64,000 bases of DNA from Terriglobia bacterium (GCA_025363475.1 JANYDS010000015.1:20020-84019), one strand, 5' to 3'. Counted from the first letter of the stretch, positions 41,691-51,070 are shown. Made by a program: numbers and translations. Notes: a model not told the origin generated them from the letters alone.

Positions 41691-42704
41691 TCAGCGATTC
41701 GGATAGTACCCGTCGCGTGTCTGCACGATCAGATTCGGACGCTTCACCGCAACTCCAATTCTTCTGAAGCCCCCGGCCTCCAGCGAATCGGAGCTATAGC
41801 CCAGGCTGTACTGATTCCGCAGTTCCTCTTCAATTCGGGCGTAGATGATATCGATGGGCAGCTTCTTCGATACCTCGAAAAATCCGCCACCAGTTTCCCT
41901 GGAGATTCTTTGCAGCACTTTCCTGCCGTCTTCCCTTGGAATCCACGAAGGCTGACCGCCGCCCCTGCCTCTTCCGCGCCCGCCAAAATCAATCAATGAA
42001 CGCTGGTTACCCTGCTCACCTTTAAACAGAATTGAGTAGACCAGCGTATCTGCTTTCTGCGCCGCCCGGACAGCTTCTTCCAGAGATACTTTGCTGCCGT
42101 TATCCACGCCGTCAGTCAGCAGAATCAGAGCTTTCCGTCCCTGCTGCCGGCTGGTGATCTCGTCACCGGCGAGCAGGATGGAATCGTAGAGCGTAGTGCC
42201 GCCACCGCGCTGGCCCGCGCCCCGCCGACCAAACTGCGGGCGGTTTTCCCTTGCCAGACCAACCTGATTCAGCGCCTTCTCAAGAGTTGACCGGGAGGAT
42301 GTCAGATCCTGCAATAACTCAATTTCAAAATCAAAATGGATCAGGAAAGTCTGGTCTTTGTCTTCCCTGAGAACCTTTTCAAGAAAGCGAAAGCTGGCCG
42401 TTTTTTCCTCCCCCAGCACCTCGCGCTGACTCATACTGGTGTCGATCAGCAGACCCAGCGTGAGCGGCAGATTATTCTCGCGCGAGAAATAGCGGATGGC
42501 CTGCGGACGGTCTTCCTCGGTGAGAGTGAAGTCATCTGTGGTCAAGTCGGCAATGACCTTGCCGGATTTGTCGTGGACAGTGGCGAGGATGCTGACGACT
42601 TTCACGTCAGTGGAAAACGTCGTGTCGCGAGGTGCCTGGGCGCGCAGCAATCCCGCACCCGCCATCGCGATTAAGGTCCTGCGGCTGATGCTGAGGGAGT
42701 CCAT
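41691..42704 (-). CDS. Exported von Willebrand factor A-domain protein
   Basis: 337 residues with a Tat-like leader ('SISRRTLIAMAGAGLLRAQ'). A short beta domain ('KVVSILATVHDKSGKVIADLTTDDFTLTE', about 35-65) precedes a VWA domain (about 80-300) with MIDAS 'LLIDTSMSQRE' and 'LILLTDGVDNGS'. VWA proteins of this 'VWFA-related Acidobacterial domain' type are numerous in Acidobacteriota. Probable periplasmic protein-binding role. A Gly/Arg-rich insert ('GGRGRGRGGG') lies within the domain. Downstream of the phosphatase gene with a 6-base gap. Confidence 0.85.
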   Translation of the reverse strand: MDSLSISRRTLIAMAGAGLLRAQAPRDTTFSTDVKVVSILATVHDKSGKVIADLTTDDFTLTEEDRPQAIRYFSRENNLPLTLGLLIDTSMSQREVLGEEKTASFRFLEKVLREDKDQTFLIHFDFEIELLQDLTSSRSTLEKALNQVGLARENRPQFGRRGAGQRGGGTTLYDSILLAGDEITSRQQGRKALILLTDGVDNGSKVSLEEAVRAAQKADTLVYSILFKGEQGNQRSLIDFGGRGRGRGGGQPSWIPREDGRKVLQRISRETGGGFFEVSKKLPIDIIYARIEEELRNQYSLGYSSDSLEAGGFRRIGVAVKRPNLIVQTRDGYYPNR

Positions 42705-42710
42705 CCTGAT

Positions 42711-43715
42711 TTAACCCACACAGCGCGCTGCGCGTCCGGTACTTTGTTTCCCTTCCGCATCCCAGAGCAGAGTCCGTGTGCCATCGGGACAGATCGCCTT
42801 TGCGTCGGCGCTCTTTGGCGAGATATTGAGGACCGCTCCATCGCTGTAATCAACATCCCCGCTCATACCCGTGTCGATCAAAAAGAGCAGACCGAAGCGT
42901 TGAAACATCTCACCTGGACGGCGTTCCGTGCCATCCGCAAATACGACTGCAGATGGCTTATGTCCCTCTACGATATGGGCAACGCCGAGAGCCCTGGCAT
43001 AAGCTGCCAGCAGCGCAGGCTCATTGCGCACGGGCATTCCTTCCTGAATCCACGGCATGCCACGCGGGCCATCTTTATCCAGTTTGGCTTCAAGCAGAGA
43101 GTTTCCGCCGGTTAGTTGTTCTGACTTGTAGCCGTCCTTGTCGAATCCGGCCTCGATGTCGCGTCGCAACTGCGCGATGGACCGCCCACCGGTGTTACCG
43201 GCGTGTGAGAAAAACCAGTCATTGATCCGCGCCCCGAATGCCAGGGAGCAGAGGAATGTTCCGATCTCACCCTTACACGCAGCGGCCTCGGCAGGTTTGA
43301 TGCCGGCCGCGCGCAGCTGATCTGCGAATTCTTTGCCTTTGGGTGCATCAGGATCGGCAAGAAATTCTGCTTCATGATTTCCCGCCAGGATGATGACGCG
43401 CCCCCCGGCCTTGCCCGCCTGATCGCGCAGTGTCATCAGCAGGTGCACAACATCAAGAGCGCGCGAACCTTTATCAATCATGTCGCCCGTCGTGATCAGG
43501 ACGGTTTGACGCCCACTCCAGTTGTTCTGGCGGTCGATAATACCCGCTCCGCGCATGGCCGCAGCAAGGCGCACAGAATCACTGTGGGCGTCGCCGATGG
43601 CGAAGATCTGTTCAGGAGTATCGAGTTCGATGATCGCCGGATCTTTGCTCCAGTCCCGTGCCGCAGCAATGAGCTGCGACAGCGAGAGAAAGATAAGGAC
43701 GGCGGCGATCCGCAT
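42711..43715 (-). CDS. Exported calcineurin-like metallophosphoesterase
   Basis: 334 residues. Signal peptide about 1-18, then the metallophosphatase motifs in order: 'FAIGDAHSDSVRL' (GDxH), 'LITTGDMIDKGSRALDV' (GDxxDKG), 'ILAGNHEAEFL' (GNHE), 'FFSHAGNTGG' and 'VEGHKPSA'. The pattern is that of Shewanella-type/cold-active protein phosphatases. Likely periplasmic phosphatase. Three bases separate it from the proS stop on the same strand. Confidence 0.88.
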   Translation of the reverse strand: MRIAAVLIFLSLSQLIAAARDWSKDPAIIELDTPEQIFAIGDAHSDSVRLAAAMRGAGIIDRQNNWSGRQTVLITTGDMIDKGSRALDVVHLLMTLRDQAGKAGGRVIILAGNHEAEFLADPDAPKGKEFADQLRAAGIKPAEAAACKGEIGTFLCSLAFGARINDWFFSHAGNTGGRSIAQLRRDIEAGFDKDGYKSEQLTGGNSLLEAKLDKDGPRGMPWIQEGMPVRNEPALLAAYARALGVAHIVEGHKPSAVVFADGTERRPGEMFQRFGLLFLIDTGMSGDVDYSDGAVLNISPKSADAKAICPDGTRTLLWDAEGKQSTGRAARCVG

Positions 43716-43718
43716 GGC

Positions 43719-45161
43719 TTAATATGCCTTGGCGATGACAACGCGGTGTGAAACATCTTCACCGGTAAGAATGCATTTGCCAGGCCCGTCGAATTCATCC
43801 ACCAGCGGGATGTTACGAATGCTGGCCTTGAAGCCCTTGATGCGCGCATCGTTGGCAGGGTCATCTTTGAGATGCGCCATCACGAACTTGCCACCGCCTT
43901 TTTCCGCAGTCACATCGTTCAGAATTTCCTGCACTTCGCCGATGGAATTCGCCAGCACCGTATTGGCCTTGAGCCGGTTCTTAGCTTTGTTGAAAAGATC
44001 CGTCTGCATGGCTTCCAGCGTGGCGGCGAGCCGATTCGCTGCTTCAGGCTGCGGGATCACTTCCTTGGTGCCTGTATCGCGCCGCTTGAGCACAATATTG
44101 CCGCTGGCCACGTCCCGGGGGCCTAGTTCAAACACCACCGGCACGCCCAGACGTTCCCAGTGGAAGAACTTCGCGCCGGGGCTCTGGCCTTCGCGCGTAT
44201 CCACAAATGCGCCCAGTTCCGCAGCCAGTTTCATGGCAGTTTCCATCACGGGCCCGCGCTCTTCTTCTTTGCGGAAGATAGGCACGATCACGGCTTTGCG
44301 CGGGGCCACTTTCGGCGGAAGAACCAGACCCTTGTCATCGGAATGCGTCATGATCAGGCCGCCGATCAGGCGTGTACTGACGCCCCAGCTGGTCTGCCAC
44401 ACGTGCTCAAGCTTGCCTTCCTTGCTCTGGAACGTGACATCGAAGGCCTTGCCGAAATTCTGGCCCAGGTCATGGCTGGTGCCGGCCTGCAGCGCAAGGC
44501 CGTTCTGCATCATCGCTTCAATGGAATATGACCGGTTCGCACCGGCAAATTTTTCGGCGCGGGTCTTAACGCCTTTAATCACGGGCATCGCCATGATGTT
44601 TTCCGCCACGTCGGCGTAAACATCAAGCATGCGCAGTACCTCTTCCAGCGCTTCCGGATGATTGGAATGCGCTGTATGGCCTTCCTGCCAGAGGAATTCG
44701 GTGGTGCGCAGAAACATGCGCGTCCGCAGTTCCCAGCGGATCACATTGGCCCACTGGTTATAGAGCAGCGGCAGGTCCCGGTAGCTCTGAATCCACTTGG
44801 AGAAAAAGTGGCCGATGATGGTTTCGGAAGTGGGCCGGATTACATACGGCTCTTCCAGCTCTTTACCGCCCGCAATGGTCACTACTGCAAGTTCCGGGGC
44901 GAAGCCTTCCACATGTTCAGCTTCTTTTTTCAGGAAGCTTTCGGGAATCAGCAGAGGGAAGTAGAGATTCTGATGGCCTGTGGCCTTGAACCGCGTATCA
45001 AGCTCACGCTGCAGCACTTCCCAGACCGCATAGCCATTGGGTTTGATGACCATGCAGCCCTTCACGATCTCGGCCGGTTCGGCCATGTCACCCTGTAATA
45101 CGACGTCCTGATACCACGTCGCGAAGTCTTTTTCGCGCGCTGTGATGGGAGATTCAGCCAT
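43719..45161 (-). CDS. proS: Prolyl-tRNA synthetase, archaeal/eukaryote-like type
   Basis: 480 residues from ATG 45161 ('[21 protein letters not shown]'). Upstream starts would overlap the divergent gene. Class II aaRS motifs: '[21 protein letters not shown]', '[22 protein letters not shown]' and '[22 protein letters not shown]', plus anticodon-binding domain ('[16 protein letters not shown]') and the C-terminal zinc-type region ending in Tyr. It lacks the editing insertion of bacterial-type ProRS, so it is the type-3 form. Charges tRNA-Pro, whose gene is in this window. Seven bases separate its start from pabAB. Confidence 0.95.
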   Translation of the reverse strand: MAESPITAREKDFATWYQDVVLQGDMAEPAEIVKGCMVIKPNGYAVWEVLQRELDTRFKATGHQNLYFPLLIPESFLKKEAEHVEGFAPELAVVTIAGGKELEEPYVIRPTSETIIGHFFSKWIQSYRDLPLLYNQWANVIRWELRTRMFLRTTEFLWQEGHTAHSNHPEALEEVLRMLDVYADVAENIMAMPVIKGVKTRAEKFAGANRSYSIEAMMQNGLALQAGTSHDLGQNFGKAFDVTFQSKEGKLEHVWQTSWGVSTRLIGGLIMTHSDDKGLVLPPKVAPRKAVIVPIFRKEEERGPVMETAMKLAAELGAFVDTREGQSPGAKFFHWERLGVPVVFELGPRDVASGNIVLKRRDTGTKEVIPQPEAANRLAATLEAMQTDLFNKAKNRLKANTVLANSIGEVQEILNDVTAEKGGGKFVMAHLKDDPANDARIKGFKASIRNIPLVDEFDGPGKCILTGEDVSHRVVIAKAY

Positions 45162-45168
45162 TTCTGTA

Positions 45169-46896
45169 ATGATATCGTCCACCGTCATCCCGACCCTCAT
45201 CATCGACAATTACGACTCCTTCACCTGGAACCTTGCCCAGGCTGTGGCCGTGATCACAGGGCGCGAACCTGTGGTGGTGCGGAATGATGAAATTTCCTGG
45301 GAGGAGTTAGCGCGGCTGAACCCGGCGCGGATCATTATTTCGCCCGGGCCCGGGTCGCCTGACAACATCCGCGATTTCGGTATTTGCCGTCGCGTGATTG
45401 AGGAAATGCAATGTCCGATTCTGGGCGTGTGTCTGGGACATCAGGGGATTTGTCTGGCGTTTGGCGGCAAGGTGGTCCGGGCGCAAGAGGTGATGCACGG
45501 GCGTTTGAGCCTGGTGTTTCATCAGGGCGATGCGCTGTTTGCGGGCGTTCCCAGTAGCTTCGAAGCGGTGCGGTATCACTCCTTGATTGCGGAATCATTG
45601 CCGGCTTGTCTGGAACGCATCGCATGGTCTGCTGATGGCGAAGTGATGGGGGTCCGGCACCGGACGAAGCCGATTTGGGGAGTGCAGTTTCATCCCGAAT
45701 CCATCTGTACGGAATACGGCGAAGCGATCCTGCGGAACTTCATTGATCTGAGCAGGGAACTGCATTCCGGCCCGGATGCCGGAGCAATGTTTCGTGAACA
45801 GTTTGCGGGCGAGGCTCACGCATTCTGGCTGGACGGGGGCGCTAACGCGTGCAGTTACGTGGGCTCCGGTTCGCGTGTGATCGAAGGCCCTGACGCGCTG
45901 GATCGACTCGCCGCAGACCTGGCACAAAACCGCAGGGAGCCGGATCCCGCTTTGCCCTGGCCGTTTCAGGGCGGCTGGGTGGGCTACATAACCTATGAAG
46001 GCGCAGCCCGCTTCATTTTGGTGGATCGTTTCGTTGCAATCGAGAGTCAAACCGCAGCGCTTTGCCAGTCACCGGGCCCGTCAACAGATCAGTTGCAGTT
46101 CGATATCCCGAAAGACGTCTACCTCAAAAAAATAGCCGACTGTCTGGAAGCGATTCGAGCCGGTGAAAGCTACGAAATCTGCCTGACGAACCAGTTGCGC
46201 GGCACCTGTTCATGGGCTGCGCTTGACTACTTTGAAGCTCTGCGCGCAGCGAACCCAGCCCCCTTCAGCGCTTACATTCAACACCCAGATCTTCAGGTCG
46301 CGTGCTCTTCGCCGGAGTTATTTCTTAATGTCACCGCCAGCGGACGCGTGACATCGAAACCAATCAAAGGCACACTCGCCCGTTCAGCAGATCCGCTACA
46401 GCTTTCTCATGATGAAAAAACGCGCGCCGAAAATCTGATGATTGTCGATCTGGTGCGCAATGATCTCGGTCGTGTCTGCCAGGCGGGCAGTGTCCGCGTG
46501 CCGGTTCTTATGGGCATTGAAACTTACGCGACCGTACATCAAATGGTGAGCACAATTGAAGGAGACTTGAAGCCTGGGCTGACCGCTCTCGACTGCATTC
46601 GCGCCGCCTTTCCGCCGGGTTCAATGACCGGTGCGCCGAAACTCCGTACCATGGAGATCATTGAACGCCTTGAGGCGCAGCCGCGTGGCATTTACTCAGG
46701 GTGTATCGGTTTTCTGAGCTACACCGGTGCGGCCACATTCAATGTGGTGATCCGCAGTGCTGTGTTTACTGATGGCAATGTTTCCATCGGCACGGGGGGC
46801 GCCATAGTCTCCCAGTCTGATCCGGAAAAAGAATGGGACGAACTGGTACTTAAGGCTGAGGTTCTGGTGCGGGCATTGCGCGCGTCAATCGGCTAA
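45169..46896 (+). CDS. pabB: Fused glutamine amidotransferase and aminodeoxychorismate synthase (PabA-PabB)
   Basis: 575 residues from ATG 45169. N-terminal class I glutaminase (about 5-195): '[17 protein letters not shown]', '[16 protein letters not shown]', catalytic Cys in '[15 protein letters not shown]', and '[14 protein letters not shown]'. C-terminal chorismate-binding domain (about 310-570): 'ICLTNQLRG', '[14 protein letters not shown]', '[13 protein letters not shown]', '[16 protein letters not shown]', '[18 protein letters not shown]'. 'PIKGT' favours aminodeoxychorismate (folate) over anthranilate synthase. Fits folate synthesis with folC nearby. Confidence 0.9.
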   Translation: MISSTVIPTLIIDNYDSFTWNLAQAVAVITGREPVVVRNDEISWEELARLNPARIIISPGPGSPDNIRDFGICRRVIEEMQCPILGVCLGHQGICLAFGGKVVRAQEVMHGRLSLVFHQGDALFAGVPSSFEAVRYHSLIAESLPACLERIAWSADGEVMGVRHRTKPIWGVQFHPESICTEYGEAILRNFIDLSRELHSGPDAGAMFREQFAGEAHAFWLDGGANACSYVGSGSRVIEGPDALDRLAADLAQNRREPDPALPWPFQGGWVGYITYEGAARFILVDRFVAIESQTAALCQSPGPSTDQLQFDIPKDVYLKKIADCLEAIRAGESYEICLTNQLRGTCSWAALDYFEALRAANPAPFSAYIQHPDLQVACSSPELFLNVTASGRVTSKPIKGTLARSADPLQLSHDEKTRAENLMIVDLVRNDLGRVCQAGSVRVPVLMGIETYATVHQMVSTIEGDLKPGLTALDCIRAAFPPGSMTGAPKLRTMEIIERLEAQPRGIYSGCIGFLSYTGAATFNVVIRSAVFTDGNVSIGTGGAIVSQSDPEKEWDELVLKAEVLVRALRASIG

Positions 46897-47395
46897 CGAT
46901 TTCGTCAATCACCGAGTCAGCTTTTGCTTCTATCTCCGCGCGAGTCTGATCCTGTACCGGATGCCGGACATAGACCGCGTCGAAGTCAGCCCTGCCCAGC
47001 GCTGCGGCCTGAGCCCGCGCGGCACTCATAAATTCGTGCGTCGCAACCGGCACCGCAGGGATACCGAAGCTTTCCATTTTGATTGAGTCGTGCAAACTGC
47101 ACGTTGTACAGCTCCCTCAATCAGCAAGGGCTTCGATAAAAGCGTCCACACCTCGCAAACTGTCCAGCACATTCTGGGACGCGGGCTTGGTGTAAGTTCC
47201 TTTTTGTGTGCGGATGATTTCGCCCACGCGAAAGCGGGTAGTGAGTAAGTGTTCAAGCCGGTCAAGGAAAGCGCTGCCGCCAGGCTTCGTGATATCCAGC
47301 AATGCGATTATTTTCCCGGCGACTGTGTCCAGGCGAGCAGCCGGCATTCCGGGCAGGACACAAGCGTCGTTCATGGGACTGACTAATGTTGTCAT
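46850..47395 (-). CDS. UGSC-family selenoprotein (UGA = selenocysteine at codon 93)
   Basis: One gene of 181 residues that looks like two ORFs. From ATG 47395 the frame runs 92 codons to TGA (47117-47119) and continues in the same frame to 46850. Across the UGA the translation reads U-G-S-C-T-T-C-S-L-H-D-S-I-K, the signature of the UGSC redox selenoprotein family. The parts either side are plausible halves of one protein: 'ALLDITKPGGSAFLDRLEHLL' before, 'ESFGIPAVPVATHEFM' after. A hairpin of the bacterial SECIS type lies just after the UGA. Cys93-equivalent is Sec, so a functional SelA/SelB/SelC/SelD set is needed elsewhere in the genome. It follows the thioredoxin-like gene by 3 bases. The 3' end overlaps pabB on the opposite strand. 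Confidence 0.85.
47089..47103 (-). promoter_or_regulatory. Bacterial SECIS-like hairpin for selenocysteine insertion
   Basis: On the minus strand, after UGA there are 13 bases, then CGTGCA, loop GTT, TGCACG: a perfect 6-bp stem. The apical loop begins 19 nt after the UGA and its first base is G. Both match the known bSECIS rules (a small apical loop with G in the first two positions and a UGA-to-loop spacing of about 16-37 nt). The hairpin lies inside the coding sequence, as is usual in bacteria. Confidence 0.7.
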
Positions 47396-47398
47396 AAG

Positions 47399-48886
47399 TT
47401 ATACCGGATACGTCACCATTTGACTGCCGCGCGGGCCGGAAGCCCAACCCTGAAGCATAGCTGAGAATTTGCCCGCCGTACCGCCCGCCACAATAATCTT
47501 AATAGATTCGGGGGACAAAAATTTCTGATAGCAAGGTTCGTCGTCAATCATGATCTCTGTGTAAGTATGACGCGCAGCAGAGCCTTCGCCCGGGTCGTCG
47601 TCGTTGTAACATCGCAGCGGCACGCCTGTATGATCGAATAAAAACTGCCGCACATCCTGCTTGCTCCAGCCATCACGTGCAATGGTCTTTACGTGTTCCG
47701 GGGCCAGAATCAGAAACGCTTCAAACGCACGACAACTGCGGTGAGACCAGTTAGTCGCCAGTGAGTAAGTCATTGTTTTCAGAACACCGCGGGCAGTGCG
47801 GGCGGCCTGCTCTGAAATCCCGTGTGGCGCCCCTGCGGCGAACAGGCTCAACGTGCTTTCGTCTGGACGGAAACCGAGTTCAACGTGAAGGGGCTCCCAC
47901 GGGCTCTCCTCTTCGTTTTCTGCAATACAGTAAGAAAATTTACCAGCGTTGCCCATGGTGGACATGTCAATGGCATCAGGCCGGGCACCGCCAAGGTTGA
48001 GCAGAATCAATTGCAATGCACGACCCACAGAACTGTTCGTACGCGCAACATTGCTGAACAGATTCTGGCGCGAATGAAAGCCCAGTTCCGCGCGCACCGG
48101 CCCATTCATCACGATTAACGGGGCTACAGATTGCGTCGTCGCCTGCACGCCGTGAGCGTTAAAGCGCTCATCGCACAACGCTCGAACCAGCGGGATCAGG
48201 ACCCGCATCATCGGCGGCAGACATCCTGCCATAACCGCATTGGCAGCGATTTTCTCGACCGTGGCTTCGCCGTAACACGGCGGAATGCATCCAATCACTT
48301 CCAGTGGATCGTTGGTCACCGCAGCCAGCATACGAGCAATTCGCGCCGGAGTTGGCGGGACCACGGGAAGAGCATCGCCAAAGGCACGGTAGCAATATTC
48401 GATCAGGTCATCACTATCCGCCACGTCCATCCGCAGCGCCAGGGTTCCCCGCACTGATCCGGTGTTGAGAGCCGGTGCCGTTTCACCGTCCGCCTGTGTT
48501 TCCAGATGACGGGAAGAACAGCCAGGTTTTGACGCAGGCATTCCATCAAACGGCGTTGCCACAGGAGTACTGCCGCACAATGCTGCAAGTTCGTTGATCA
48601 CCTGCTTATCGAAGCCGGGTTCCACCCGCACAACGTCGCCCGAATCGTCCAGCAGGACCAGGCTGGGGACTGTCACTAAATCCAGTGCCCTTGACCGCGA
48701 CCAGTCCGCGTCACGCTCTACCGGGAAAGCCACGCCCGTCTGTTCCACAAACATCCGTGTGTCCGCTTCGCCATCCTGCGAAACGCCAGTCATCTGCACG
48801 CCGTTACCCGCGAGCGCGTTGGCATAGGGGATGATCACGCGGCAGGTGGGGCAGTCGGTCTGAAAGAAAAAAAGCAATCGCGGCAT
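47399..48886 (-). CDS. Thioredoxin-like protein fused to a large conserved domain, UGSC partner
   Basis: 495 residues. N-terminal thioredoxin-like domain (about 1-110) with a CxxC site 'FQTDCPTCRVIIPYAN' (C12, C15) and the cis-Pro-like 'TVPSLVLLDDSG'. The remaining 380 residues form a conserved domain of unknown function, with 'PVVPPTPARIARMLAAV', 'VIGCIPPCYGEATVEKIAANAVMAGC', 'SVAPLIVMNGPVRAELG', 'DMSTMGNAGKFSYCIAENEEESPW'; several Cys occur in pairs. It is the first gene of the operon, with the selenoprotein starting 3 nt after its stop. The tight pairing implies a redox complex or an electron relay from dithiol to Sec (inference). Confidence 0.75.
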   Translation of the reverse strand: MPRLLFFFQTDCPTCRVIIPYANALAGNGVQMTGVSQDGEADTRMFVEQTGVAFPVERDADWSRSRALDLVTVPSLVLLDDSGDVVRVEPGFDKQVINELAALCGSTPVATPFDGMPASKPGCSSRHLETQADGETAPALNTGSVRGTLALRMDVADSDDLIEYCYRAFGDALPVVPPTPARIARMLAAVTNDPLEVIGCIPPCYGEATVEKIAANAVMAGCLPPMMRVLIPLVRALCDERFNAHGVQATTQSVAPLIVMNGPVRAELGFHSRQNLFSNVARTNSSVGRALQLILLNLGGARPDAIDMSTMGNAGKFSYCIAENEEESPWEPLHVELGFRPDESTLSLFAAGAPHGISEQAARTARGVLKTMTYSLATNWSHRSCRAFEAFLILAPEHVKTIARDGWSKQDVRQFLFDHTGVPLRCYNDDDPGEGSAARHTYTEIMIDDEPCYQKFLSPESIKIIVAGGTAGKFSAMLQGWASGPRGSQMVTYPV

Positions 48887-48934
48887 GACGTGTGCCTTTC
48901 TATCCTATATAATCATCGCGACCTCAGGAGATCC

Positions 48935-49426
48935 ATGCGCATACTACTGCTTCTTACGGCAACCGCCCTCACGCTCGCCGCACAAACCCCGCCCCCGGCC
49001 ACCGATATTCCGAATGACCAGATACAGGCCTTCCTGAAAGCTCTGCCGCGCGACAAGGTAAGCGACCTGCCGATCCGTATCGTCGAGGTCGGCGGCTACA
49101 AAGTAGGCGTCTATGGTGTGTTCCGCCCCAAAAATTCAATACAGGAAGCCAACGTCCATGAGACCAAAATCACCGAGGTTTACCAGATACTGGAGGGTTC
49201 GGCCACGCTGGTAACCGGTGGCAAACTCATCAATCCCCGACACGTGGCAGCGCCCAGCACCAGCCTTCGCGGCGATGGCATTGAAGGCGGCGTCACCCGG
49301 CACGTGGCGAAGGGTGATGTCATCATCATTCCCGGCTACCTGCCGCACTGGTGGAGCAAGATGGATTCTGATCTGGTCTACCTGATTACGCGGCCTGACC
49401 CGGAAGGCAAGAGCAAACTGAAATAG
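48935..49426 (+). CDS. Exported cupin-domain protein
   Basis: 163 residues from ATG 48935 after CAGGAG-type ribosome site; an upstream frame adds an unlikely leader. Signal peptide 'MRILLLLTATALTLAAQ'. The cupin barrel has 'VHETKITEVYQILEGSATLVTGG' (H and E metal ligands, motif 1) and 'HVAKGDVIIIPGYLPHWW' (motif 2 His). Likely a small periplasmic metal-dependent enzyme or binding protein. Divergent from the UGSC operon by 48 bases; the 18 bases before it carry a TATAAT-like sequence. Confidence 0.75.
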   Translation: MRILLLLTATALTLAAQTPPPATDIPNDQIQAFLKALPRDKVSDLPIRIVEVGGYKVGVYGVFRPKNSIQEANVHETKITEVYQILEGSATLVTGGKLINPRHVAAPSTSLRGDGIEGGVTRHVAKGDVIIIPGYLPHWWSKMDSDLVYLITRPDPEGKSKLK

Positions 49427-49732
49427 CTACCGCGCGGCAAACCGGCGGAAGAAACTGTCGGACTTCCACTCAGGGGCCTTCGGCGCATCCGCCACGCGCC
49501 GCAGCAATGACAACAGAATGCCATTGAACTGCGCCGCCGCTTCCTTGTCCACCGGCTGGGTCAGGTCATCCGTTACCGCGTGATACCGGTTGCTGTACCA
49601 GGCCTTGAAAATCTTTTCTTCCGCGCTGCCAGGGATCCATCCGAATTTGAAAGCCAGCGCCGGAATGCCCTTCTTCACAAAACTATACTGATCACTGCGG
49701 ATGAAGCGGTTGGCATTCGGCTCTTTGTCGGC
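49427..49732 (-). pseudogene. C-terminal fragment of an M28-type peptidase
   Basis: About 101 residues in an open frame that begins directly at the stop codon of the upstream nrtA-like gene. The sequence 'ADKEPNANRFIRSDQYSFVK' followed by 'KGIPALAFKFGWIPGSAEE' and 'WYSNRYHAVTDDLTQPVD' is the C-terminal part of a Zn aminopeptidase (M28), with the metal-ligand His in 'RYHAVTDD'. The catalytic N-terminal two thirds are absent. No start codon fits except an internal GTG at 49678. It is a remnant fused to nrtA by a deletion. Confidence 0.75.
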
Positions 49733-50841
49733 CTACAAATCGGGCCGCATCACGCGTTCCGAAACGCCCTTGTAATCCGGCGTACCCTTAACCATGCCCC
49801 AGCGGAGGAACTGGCTCAACGACCAGTAACCATAGGTCCGCGAAGGGAAGTTGCAGCTGCGCTGATTGAAAATCATGTAGTTCGGGTCCTGCTCTTTGCG
49901 CCCGTCGCCGTAATCGTACTTACCTTGCAAGCGTTCAAGAATCACTTCCTTCGACGCATTGATATAAGTTGGCCGCGAAATCACTTCAGCCACGCTGGGC
50001 CGGTTCTCCATCTTGTCGATGTATTCGCTCGAAAGCTGCAGCGCTTTGAGTACCGCAATCACCGTCTTCGGATTCTTGTTGGCGAACTCTTCCGTAAACG
50101 CGCAAACTTTTTCCGGATGGTCCGGCCACATTTGCTGCGTAGTAACTACCGTAAAACCAATGCCGTCCTGAATGGCCCGCAGATTCCATGGCTCACCCAC
50201 ACAGAAGCCATCCATCTTGTCCACTTTCATGTTGGCTGCCATCTGCGGAGGCGGAATGGTAATCAGCGTTACGTCTTTATCCGGATTGATGCCGCCCGAC
50301 GCCAGCCAGTAACGCATCCACATGGCATGGGTACCAGGCGGGAACGTCATCGCAAAAATCAGCGGGTCGCCGGCCGCTTTCGCTTTATCCACCAGCGGTT
50401 TCATATCCTGGGCCGTTTTGACTTTGCCTTTGAACTTGTTCGCCAGCGTGATCGCTTGGCCATTGCGGCTAAGCAGCCACGGCACAACCATCGGCTTTAC
50501 AGGCGACCCCAGCAGCCCCATCGTCGAAGCAATCGGCATCCCCAGCAGCATGTGCGTGGCCTGATTTTCCCCAAGCGAAAGTTTGTCGCGGATCACTGCC
50601 CACGAAGCGTCTTTCGAAATGATTGAATTAATTCCAAATTTCTTGAAATAACCCAGCTCATGGGCCATCACGATGGAAGCGTCGTCAGTGAGGGCAATGA
50701 TGCCGAAGCGCATGTCCGTGGTTTCCGGCGCGTCGCTTGCGTAAGCGGAACCGCTCCAGGCCGCGGAAGCCCTGCCATTAAAGTTGCCAGCGGTGTTGCA
50801 ACAGCGGCCTTCTTCAGAAATGATCGTCGGTTGAAGTCCAT
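49733..50841 (-). pseudogene. Nitrate/ABC-transporter binding protein NrtA-like, frameshifted and truncated
   Basis: Tat leader from ATG 50841 ('MDFNRRSFLKKAAVATPLA') is in a different frame from the mature protein, which starts 'ASAAWSGSAYASDAPETTD' and continues 'MRFGIIALTDDASIVMAHELGYF', 'SKDASWAVIRDKLSLGENQATHML', 'GFCVGEPWNLRAIQDGIGF' to 'KGVSERVMRPDL'. The frames cross near 50760-50785. The protein then ends at TAG just where homologs continue (typically Tyr). No nrtB or nrtD follows. A long alternative frame from 50920 lacks the signal peptide. It is probably a dead gene, unless the shift is a sequencing error. Confidence 0.7.
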
Positions 50842-51070
50842 GGGAATCCCTCGCGCTGCCGAAACGCAAAACAGGCTCCGGCGCTTCAAAATTATGTAAT
50901 TGGAATCGCGCTCGGGGCATTGAGCGCGGGGGAGGAGGGGTACGGGCTCCAGACTGCTGACTGCCTCATTGGAAACCCGTTTGCTACCGAATGAGAATTC
51001 TCAAGATAGCAACTTGCAGCGCCGCTGCCAAGAAAGAATTTTCTATTGAGACGATTCGTCTGCACGCACT

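Noticed and set aside
46850-47095. Separate 81-residue protein from TTG 47095
   Set aside because: The TTG lies inside the SECIS-like hairpin, has no ribosome site, and the frame is continuous with the upstream ORF through UGA.
49580-50626. 348-codon plus-strand frame antisense to the nrtA-like gene
   Set aside because: His/Arg-rich shadow. The minus strand clearly encodes the binding protein.
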